Shown here: positions 59,054 through 64,000 of the stretch, piece after piece | How the letters are laid out: the number at the start of each line of letters is the position of its first letter | How positions within the stretch are numbered: the stretch's first letter is position 1 | Source of the DNA: CALDSL01 sp039810245 | GTDB lineage: Bacteria > Chloroflexota > Anaerolineae > Anaerolineales > Anaerolineaceae | Length of the DNA: 64,000 bases | NCBI GenBank assembly: GCA_039810245.1 | Contig: JBDHWQ010000024.1 | Span: forward strand, 1-64,000 | Direction of reading: 5' to 3' | The notes under the pieces: model-generated | Told to the model about the DNA's origin: nothing | What the model saw: only the letters and a program-made list of their open reading frames with translations | Database searches by the model: none | Made by a program: the position numbers and the translations under genes

Positions 59054-59596
59054 TTAACCCTTCCTGAAAGGCATGCCCAGCGACTGGAGCAGCGCGGCAG
59101 CCTGATCGTCCGACTGAGCCGTGGTTACGATCGTGATTTCCATACCGCGGATCTTGTCGATCTTATCGTACTCAATCTCCGGGAAAATCAACTGTTCCCG
59201 CAGGCCCAGGGTGTAATTGCCACGGCCGTCAAAAGCTTCGTCCGAAACACCGCGGAAGTCGCGCACGCGCGGCAGGACGATATTCATCAGGCGGTCGAGG
59301 AAAGCCCACATGCGCTCACCACGCAGGGTGACTTTGACGCCAATGGCGCGACCTTCGCGCAGCTTGAAGTTGGCGATGCTCTTGCGGGCTTTGGTGATCA
59401 CGGGTTTCTGGCCGGTGATCTGGCTGAGGTCGGACACGGCCGCGTCGAGCGCCTTGGGGTTGTCCATGGCTTCGCCCATGCCGATGTTGACCACGACCTT
59501 CTGGACGCGCGGAACCTGCATGACGTTGCTGAGGTTCAGCGAGCCCATCAGGGCCGGTCGAATTTCTTTTTGATACTGTTCTTTCAGTTTATTCAT
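59054..59596 (-). CDS. rplE: 50S ribosomal protein L5
   Basis: L5, 180 residues; binds 5S rRNA and P-site tRNA. Conserved Val-Val-x-Asn-Ile-Gly-Met-Gly-Glu, Ile-Thr-Gly-Gln-Lys-Pro-Val and Arg-Asp-Phe-Arg-Gly-Val are present, with Phe-Pro-Glu-Ile-x-Tyr-Asp near the end. Confidence 0.97.
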   Translation of the reverse strand: MNKLKEQYQKEIRPALMGSLNLSNVMQVPRVQKVVVNIGMGEAMDNPKALDAAVSDLSQITGQKPVITKARKSIANFKLREGRAIGVKVTLRGERMWAFLDRLMNIVLPRVRDFRGVSDEAFDGRGNYTLGLREQLIFPEIEYDKIDKIRGMEITIVTTAQSDDQAAALLQSLGMPFRKG

Positions 59597-59613
59597 CGTT
59601 GCGCTCCACAGGC

Positions 59614-59946
59614 TTAGTCATCTACGACAGAATTGCATTCTTTGCAGATGCGCTGGGCCCGATCGCCTTCACGCGAGATGGCAACCCGGGTGGGTTTGTT
59701 GCACTTGGGGCACACCAGCATGACATTCGAAATGTCAATCGGTGCTTCAAAGCGCACTTTGCCGGGGTTGACGGTCCGGTTTTGCGCCTGGACCTGGCGC
59801 TGGTGCTTGGTGCGCACGTTAATGCCCTGCACCACCACGCGCCCCTCATCGGGGTCGACGCGGATAACTTCCCCGCGCTTGCCTTTGTCATCGGTTTTGC
59901 CGCTGATGACTTCTACGGTATCGCCTTTGCGAATCTTCAATTTCAT
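59614..59946 (-). CDS. rplX: 50S ribosomal protein L24
   Basis: L24, 110 residues. A KOW motif opens the protein (Ile-Arg-Lys-Gly-Asp-Thr-Val-Glu-Val-Ile-Ser-Gly) and a zinc-ribbon-like Cys-Pro-Lys-Cys ... Cys-Lys-Glu-Cys pair is in the C-terminal half, as seen in several bacterial L24s. Assembly initiator of the large subunit. Confidence 0.96.
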   Translation of the reverse strand: MKLKIRKGDTVEVISGKTDDKGKRGEVIRVDPDEGRVVVQGINVRTKHQRQVQAQNRTVNPGKVRFEAPIDISNVMLVCPKCNKPTRVAISREGDRAQRICKECNSVVDD

Positions 59947-59971
59947 GGTCTCGCTCCTATCTCACCTGGCC

Positions 59972-60343
59972 CTAGATCACTTCAGGAGCCAGCGAGATAA
60001 TTTTCATAAAACCCTTTTCGCGCAGCTCGCGAGCCACGGGGCCAAAGATACGCGTGCCTTTGGGGTTCTGGCCATCGTTGTCCAGAATTACGGCGGCATT
60101 ATCATCGAAGCGGATGGACGAGCCATCTTCGCGGCGCCATTCTTTCGAGCAGCGCACGATCACAGCCTTGACGATATCGCTCTTCTTGACCGAACCCTGG
60201 GGGGCGGCCGATTTAACCGTCGCGACAACGATATCGCCAATCGCGCCGGCGCGAACCTTCGAGCCACCCATCACATGGATCACCAGCAGCTCACGTGCGC
60301 CGGTGTTATCGGCAACTTTGAGTCGAGATTCTTGCTGGATCAT
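59972..60343 (-). CDS. rplN: 50S ribosomal protein L14
   Basis: L14, 123 residues: Met-Ile-Gln-x-x-Ser-x-Leu-x-Val-Ala-Asp-Asn-Thr-Gly-Ala start and the Gly-Thr-Arg-Ile-Phe-Gly-Pro-Val-Ala-Arg-Glu-Leu end. Core protein at the subunit interface. Confidence 0.97.
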   Translation of the reverse strand: MIQQESRLKVADNTGARELLVIHVMGGSKVRAGAIGDIVVATVKSAAPQGSVKKSDIVKAVIVRCSKEWRREDGSSIRFDDNAAVILDNDGQNPKGTRIFGPVARELREKGFMKIISLAPEVI

Positions 60344-60346
60344 GGC

Positions 60347-60628
60347 TTAGGCTCCGGTTTCTTCCACAACTTCGACGGAAGCCTGGTGGACACGCTTGAG
60401 GACAGTTTCCACCACCCAGCGCTTGTCGCGCGAGAGGGGGGCAGATTCCACGATCTGCACGGTGTCGCCGATCTGGCAGCCCAGGGTATCGTGAGCTTTG
60501 ACACGCTTATGCAGGTGCACTACCTTGCGATAGAGCGGGTGGCGGTAGGTGCGGATGATCTCCACAACCACCGTCTTCATCATTTTGTTGCTGGTAACGA
60601 CACCGATCAAACGGCGACGATCGTTCAT
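60347..60628 (-). CDS. rpsQ: 30S ribosomal protein S17
   Basis: S17, 93 residues, OB-fold with Arg-x-x-x-Gly-Val-Val-x-Ser-x-Lys-Met-x-Lys-Thr-Val-Val-Val and His-Asp-x-x-x-x-x-Gly-Asp-x-Val-x-Ile. Starts 4 nt inside the end of rpmC. Confidence 0.96.
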   Translation of the reverse strand: MNDRRRLIGVVTSNKMMKTVVVEIIRTYRHPLYRKVVHLHKRVKAHDTLGCQIGDTVQIVESAPLSRDKRWVVETVLKRVHQASVEVVEETGA

Positions 60629-60837
60629 TTCTCACCTTCCGCATTTGCCTTGAGCTCGCGCTCGCGCAAAATGGTTTCAAAGCGGGCGATCACCCGGCGG
60701 GCTTGCGACAGGCGGCTCGTATCGGTGAGCTGGCCGGTGACTGCCTGGAAGCGCAGGTTCATCAGCTCTTGCCGGGCGTCGGCCAGCTTGTTGCGTAATT
60801 CTGCCTCGGATAAGAGGCGCATTTCAGACAGTTTCAT
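60625..60837 (-). CDS. rpmC: 50S ribosomal protein L29
   Basis: L29, 70 residues: two antiparallel helices with Glu-Leu-Arg-x-x-Leu, Leu-Met-Asn-Leu-Arg-Phe-Gln and Arg-x-Ile-Ala-Arg-x-x-Thr-type end. Located at the exit tunnel. It overlaps rplP by 4 nt (ATGA) and rpsQ by 4 nt. Confidence 0.96.
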   Translation of the reverse strand: MKLSEMRLLSEAELRNKLADARQELMNLRFQAVTGQLTDTSRLSQARRVIARFETILRERELKANAEGEK

Positions 60838-61262
60838 CCTTGTTCTCCTCCACCCTCATGGCGGGCCACTACTTTGGTCTTGATGGAGAACTTGTAGGAA
60901 GCCTGGTGCAGGGCCTCGGTCGCAATGTCGGCCGGCAGACCGGCGATCTCGAACATGATGCGGCCGGGGCGGACAACCGCTACCCAGTACTCCACGTTGC
61001 CTTTGCCTTTGCCCATGCGGGTCTCCGGCGGGCGCTGGGTATAGGGCTTATCGGGGAAGATGCGGATCCACACTTTCCCACGACGGCGCATCTGGCGCAC
61101 GATGGCGCGGCGGGCCGCTTCGATCTGGCGGGCGGTGACCCAACCAGGTTCCAGCGCCTGCAAACCAAATTCGCCGAAGGTGATTTCAGCGCCGCGCAGC
61201 GCCCGGCCGCGCATGCGACCGCGCATCTGCTTGCGCCACTTGACACGTCTTGGCATTAACAT
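60834..61262 (-). CDS. rplP: 50S ribosomal protein L16
   Basis: L16, 142 residues: Pro-Arg-Arg-Val-Lys-Trp-Arg-Lys start, Phe-Gly-x-x-x-Leu-x-Ala, Gly-Lys-Gly in the tRNA-contact loop, and Arg-Ile-Phe-Pro-Asp-Lys-Pro. The ATG 61262 has AGAGG 8 nt upstream; ATG 61256 and GTG 61271 are less well placed. Confidence 0.96.
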   Translation of the reverse strand: MLMPRRVKWRKQMRGRMRGRALRGAEITFGEFGLQALEPGWVTARQIEAARRAIVRQMRRRGKVWIRIFPDKPYTQRPPETRMGKGKGNVEYWVAVVRPGRIMFEIAGLPADIATEALHQASYKFSIKTKVVARHEGGGEQG

Positions 61263-61309
61263 ATTCGCCACCTCTTTCGTTCCACAGCAGGCCGCGGCCC
61301 GCCGGGGTA

Positions 61310-61987
61310 CTATTCGCTAACGTACACACCCTCGGTGGATTGGGCTTTCTCTTCCACCTCTGGCAGGACAATACCCTTGTACACCCAAACCTTGACGCCG
61401 ATACGGCCGTACTGGGTCAGCGCTTCACCGCGGGCGAAGTCCATGTTCGCGCGCAGGGTCTGCAGCGGAACACGGCCTTCGCGCAGCCACACGGTGCGCG
61501 CCATTTCGGCGCCGCTGAGGCGGCCGGAAACCTGGATGCGGATGCCTTCCGCGCCCTGGCGCATGGCCTGCTGCAGCGCGCGCTTCATTGCGCGGCGGTA
61601 GCTCACGCGGCGCTCGATCTGGCCGGCGATATTCATCGCTACCAGGTAAGCGTCGGTGTCGGGGTTTTTGATTTCTTTGATCTCAAGATCAATCTTCTTG
61701 GCCGTCAGAGCTTCGAGCTCCTGGCGGATCTTCTTGACAGCTTCGCCCTTGCGGCCGATCAGGATGCCGGGCTTGGCGGTGTGTACTACCACCTTCACCT
61801 TGCCGGGGTAGCGTTCCACTTCAACGGTGGAGACGCCGGCGCGGCCAGCTTCCGAATGGATCAGCTTGCGAATGGCGATGTCCTGGTGGAGCTGCTTGGT
61901 GTACTCAGCGCCTTCCGCGAACCAGCGGCCAGCCCAGGGCTGATTGATATTGAGGCGAAAACCTACGGGATGAACTTTACGACCCAT
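61310..61987 (-). CDS. rpsC: 30S ribosomal protein S3
   Basis: S3, 225 residues: Met-Gly-Arg-Lys-Val-His-Pro start, a KH domain with Gly-Ile-Leu-Ile-Gly-Arg-Lys-Gly-Glu and a C-terminal domain with Gly-Arg-Leu-x-Gly-Ala-Glu-Met-Ala-Arg and Gly-x-Ile-Gly-Val-Lys-Val-Trp. mRNA-entry helicase element. Confidence 0.97.
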   Translation of the reverse strand: MGRKVHPVGFRLNINQPWAGRWFAEGAEYTKQLHQDIAIRKLIHSEAGRAGVSTVEVERYPGKVKVVVHTAKPGILIGRKGEAVKKIRQELEALTAKKIDLEIKEIKNPDTDAYLVAMNIAGQIERRVSYRRAMKRALQQAMRQGAEGIRIQVSGRLSGAEMARTVWLREGRVPLQTLRANMDFARGEALTQYGRIGVKVWVYKGIVLPEVEEKAQSTEGVYVSE

Positions 61988-62012
61988 AATATCTCCTGGT
62001 CTCTTTCAATTC

Positions 62013-62354
62013 CTACTCGCGCTCACGGAGAACAACCGTGATGTGAGACGACCGGCGCAGCAGCGGCTTGAAGCGGCCGCGGGCACCAAAGCGGCGCCAT
62101 TTGCGGGTGGGGGCTTCATCTGCCACGATGGTGTGGATGTACAGGCTCTCCCGGGCGACGCCAAAGTTCTCTTCCGCGTTGGCCACGGCCGAAGCCAGCA
62201 CCTTGCTGACCTGGCGCGCAGCAGCCTGCGGTAGGAACTGCAGGGTGTTGAGCGCTTCCACGGCGGGCTTGCCGCGGACGAGGTTCACCACCAGGCGCAC
62301 TTTCTGAGCCGAGATGGATGTGTTTTTTAATTCAGCGCGGATATCGGTGGCCAT
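62013..62354 (-). CDS. rplV: 50S ribosomal protein L22
   Basis: L22, 113 residues: Ser-x-x-Lys-x-Arg-Leu-Val-x-Asn-Leu-Val-Arg-Gly-Lys near the start and the tunnel-lining beta hairpin ending Arg-x-x-Pro-type Arg-Gly-Arg-Phe ... His-Ile-Thr-Val-Val. 3 bp after rpsS. Confidence 0.96.
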   Translation of the reverse strand: MATDIRAELKNTSISAQKVRLVVNLVRGKPAVEALNTLQFLPQAAARQVSKVLASAVANAEENFGVARESLYIHTIVADEAPTRKWRRFGARGRFKPLLRRSSHITVVLRERE

Positions 62355-62357
62355 GAT

Positions 62358-62642
62358 TTACTTGCCTTTCGCCGAGGATGACTTCTCGGAGACATGACCG
62401 CGGAAATGCCGCGTGGGTGCAAACTCGCCCAGCCGGTGGCCAACCATGTTTTCGGTAACATAGATCGGCACGTGCCGGCGGCCGTCGTGCACGGCAATCG
62501 TGTGACCCACCATCTGGGGGAAGATGGTGCTATCGCGACTCCAGGTGCGCAGCACTTTCTTTTCACCCTTGGTGTTCATCACTTCAATCTTCTTCAAAAG
62601 CTTGGGCTCAATAAACGGGCCCTTCTTGAGCGATCGAGACAT
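62358..62642 (-). CDS. rpsS: 30S ribosomal protein S19
   Basis: S19, 94 residues: Met-Ser-Arg-Ser-Leu-Lys-Lys-Gly-Pro-Phe start, Trp-Ser-Arg-x-Ser-x-Ile-x-Pro and Leu-Gly-Glu-Phe-x-x-Thr-Arg-x-Phe-x-x-His. Head protein next to S13. Confidence 0.97.
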   Translation of the reverse strand: MSRSLKKGPFIEPKLLKKIEVMNTKGEKKVLRTWSRDSTIFPQMVGHTIAVHDGRRHVPIYVTENMVGHRLGEFAPTRHFRGHVSEKSSSAKGK

Positions 62643-62684
62643 TTTTACGTCCTTCCTACACGCTTTTCCGTTACAGTCGCCCTG

Positions 62685-63524
62685 TTACTTGCGGGTGGCG
62701 GCGCTGCGGCGGCGCACAATGTACTTGTCCGTCGTCTTATTGCGGCGGGTCTTCTTACCCAGGGTCGGCTTGCCCCACGGGCTCTTGGGGCTGGGCATAC
62801 CGGTGGGCTGGCGGCCTTCACCACCACCATGCGGATGGTCGCGCGGGGACATGGCCGTACCGCGCACCGTGGGGCGAATGCCCATATGGCGCTTGCGGCC
62901 AGCTTTGCCGAGCTTGACGTTGCTGTGATCCAGGTTGCCCACCTGGCCGATGGTGGCGTAGCACATCTGGCGCACCAGGCGAACTTCGCCCGAAGGCAGG
63001 CGCAGCTGCGCGTAATCGCCTTCTTTGGCCAGCAACTGGGCGGCGGCGCCGGCAGCGCGGACCAACTGCCCGCCCTTGCCTGCCTGCAGCTCGACGTTGT
63101 GCACCATGGTGCCAACTGGAATGTTGGCGATGGGCATGCTGTTGCCGGGGCGAATTTCGACGCCGGGGCCGGCGACGATGGTATCACCCACGCGCAGACC
63201 CTGCGGGGCCACGATGTAGCGTTTCTCACCATCCGCGTACACCAGCAGCGCCAGGCGCGCGGTGCGGTTTGGGTCGTATTCGATCGCGGCGACGCGAGCG
63301 GGTACCTGCAGCTTGTTGCGTTTGAAGTCGACCAGGCGGATGAAGTTTTTGTTACCACCGCCACGATGGCGTACGGTGACGCGGCCGAGGTTGTTGCGAC
63401 CGCCGGAACGGCGCAGGTTCACCACCAGCGAGCGCTCGGGGCGGCTCTTGGTGATCTCTTCAAACGTGTATCCGGTCATATCGCGCTGACCGGGAGTAAT
63501 TGGTTTGTAAACTTTAACGGCCAT
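62685..63524 (-). CDS. rplB: 50S ribosomal protein L2
   Basis: L2, 279 residues. It has the His-Arg-Gly-Gly-Gly turn, the Gly-Asn-x-Met-Pro-Ile-Ala-Asn-Ile-Pro-x-Gly-Thr-x-Val-His-Asn core, and the peptidyl-transferase-proximal Ala-Met-Ser-Pro-Arg-Asp-His-Pro-His-Gly-Gly-Gly-Glu with the essential His. Its first base overlaps the last of the rplW stop. Confidence 0.97.
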   Translation of the reverse strand: MAVKVYKPITPGQRDMTGYTFEEITKSRPERSLVVNLRRSGGRNNLGRVTVRHRGGGNKNFIRLVDFKRNKLQVPARVAAIEYDPNRTARLALLVYADGEKRYIVAPQGLRVGDTIVAGPGVEIRPGNSMPIANIPVGTMVHNVELQAGKGGQLVRAAGAAAQLLAKEGDYAQLRLPSGEVRLVRQMCYATIGQVGNLDHSNVKLGKAGRKRHMGIRPTVRGTAMSPRDHPHGGGEGRQPTGMPSPKSPWGKPTLGKKTRRNKTTDKYIVRRRSAATRK

Positions 63525-63826
63525 TACTCGACCCCTTCAAAGATAGGAATTCGGTCTTCCGGCGAAAGAGTAACAATCGCCTTTTTATAACCCGCATTCC
63601 GCACCATCAGGCGGCGGCTGCGCGCACGGCGCGTGCGCTTGGCGGGGGCATTAATCACGTTCACCCGCAGTACCTTCACGTCGAAAATTTTCTCAATCGC
63701 GTCCTTGACCAGGGTCTTGGTGGCATCATCAGCCACTTCGAACACGTATTGATGCAGATTGCTCGACTGATAGTTGGACTTTTCAGTCACCAGCGGGCGG
63801 CGGAGAACATCGTAGATTGTGCTCAT
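63524..63826 (-). CDS. rplW: 50S ribosomal protein L23
   Basis: L23, 100 residues: Val-Leu-Arg-Arg-Pro-Leu-Val-Thr-Glu-Lys-Ser at the start, Tyr-Val-Phe-Glu-Val, Val-Lys-x-Ala-Ile-Glu and the Val-Asn-x-x-x-x-x-x-Lys-x-x-Arg extension. Docking site for trigger factor and SRP at the exit tunnel. Confidence 0.97.
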   Translation of the reverse strand: MSTIYDVLRRPLVTEKSNYQSSNLHQYVFEVADDATKTLVKDAIEKIFDVKVLRVNVINAPAKRTRRARSRRLMVRNAGYKKAIVTLSPEDRIPIFEGVE

Positions 63827-63839
63827 CGGTTCCTCCTAC

Positions 63840-64000
63840 CTATCCCAGGTTGGCGGCAATCACATCCAGCGCGGCGAGAGGCATGACGACTTTGTCATAA
63901 CCCATCAGGTCACGGATGTTGAGATAACCGGCCATGAGAATCTTGGTGTCCGGCAGGTTGTTTGTGGCGCGAATGACCATCTCGTAGGCATCCTTTTCGG
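63840..64000 (-). CDS. rplD: 50S ribosomal protein L4, C-terminal part (cut by window edge)
   Basis: The last ~53 codons of L4, ending Leu-Asn-Ile-Arg-Asp-Leu-Met-Gly-Tyr-Asp-Lys-Val-Val-Met and Ala-Ala-Asn-Leu-Gly then TAG. This is the normal L4 C-terminus and the expected neighbour upstream of rplW. The rest (and rplC, rpsJ) lies beyond the right edge. AGGAGG for rplW overlaps the end of this gene. Confidence 0.93.
   Translation of the reverse strand, partial: EKDAYEMVIRATNNLPDTKILMAGYLNIRDLMGYDKVVMPLAALDVIAANLG

Noticed and set aside
57906..59057. Long plus-strand frame (383 codons) across the ribosomal cluster
   Set aside because: It runs antisense through rplF, rpsH and rpsN, which are all unmistakable; product is low-complexity mirror sequence.
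62394..63590. Long plus-strand frame (398 codons) opposite rplB and rpsS
   Set aside because: Antisense shadow of L2 and S19; no ribosome site and no family motif.

Overview
The window is GC-rich bacterial chromosome, almost fully coding, with no rRNA, tRNA, prophage, insertion sequence or CRISPR array that I can recognise. The gene content suggests a member of the Chloroflexota, most likely Anaerolineae. The clues are a DHH-CBS-CCA fusion enzyme, an EF-G2-type GTPase, an APP1-like (DUF2183) protein, a membrane-arm-only complex I cluster with two NuoM, and zinc-type S4, S14 and L36. This placement is inference; no marker gene was compared with a database.

Layout. 1-3.1 kb: the end of an unknown gene, then a GHKL-ATPase / receiver / membrane-protein trio whose 3' part is AT-rich and looks exchanged. 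3.2-12 kb: a patatin-like lipase, then threonine synthase and a GDPD phosphodiesterase (minus), clpB (plus), and a minus operon of moeB-rhodanese, a DUF3298 lipoprotein and a PIG-L/LmbE deacetylase. 12-31.9 kb: plus-strand genes, largely RNA and translation: DUF4180, DHH-CBS-CCA nucleotidyltransferase, GNAT, an EF-G-like GTPase, a MazG-like protein, LOG family, proS, a HEAT-repeat protein, rpsO, and pnp with an RGG-like tail. These are followed by DUF4332, a lipoprotein nucleosidase, a second GDPD, an APP1-like protein, an aldo/keto reductase, DUF1232 and a membrane histidine kinase. 31.9-35.9 kb (minus): murE and the Fo part of ATP synthase (atpZ/I, atpB, atpE and a b-delta fusion), with no F1 genes. 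36-45 kb (minus): nuoA-H-J-K-L-M-M-N, only the membrane arm of complex I. 45.4-47.2 kb (plus): tryptophanase and a small lipoprotein. 47.3-64 kb (minus): mazG, then the S10-spc-alpha ribosomal clusters from rplD (cut by the window edge) to rplQ, followed by truA-rplM-rpsI.

How it fits together. The right half is core machinery: ribosome, SecY translocon, RNA polymerase alpha, Fo and the proton-pumping arm of complex I. The Fo and Nuo clusters are each only half of their enzyme, so the catalytic halves must be encoded elsewhere. Strong extended -10 promoters lie 6-9 nt from the start codons of atpZ/I, the mazG-like gene and the CCA-fusion gene, none of which has a Shine-Dalgarno site, so leaderless transcripts are likely. 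Convergent pairs are separated by clear bidirectional hairpin terminators. I see no defence island or secondary-metabolite cluster. The most unusual items are the truncated b-delta fusion, the two-NuoM complex I arm split from its peripheral arm, and the mosaic signalling trio at the left edge.
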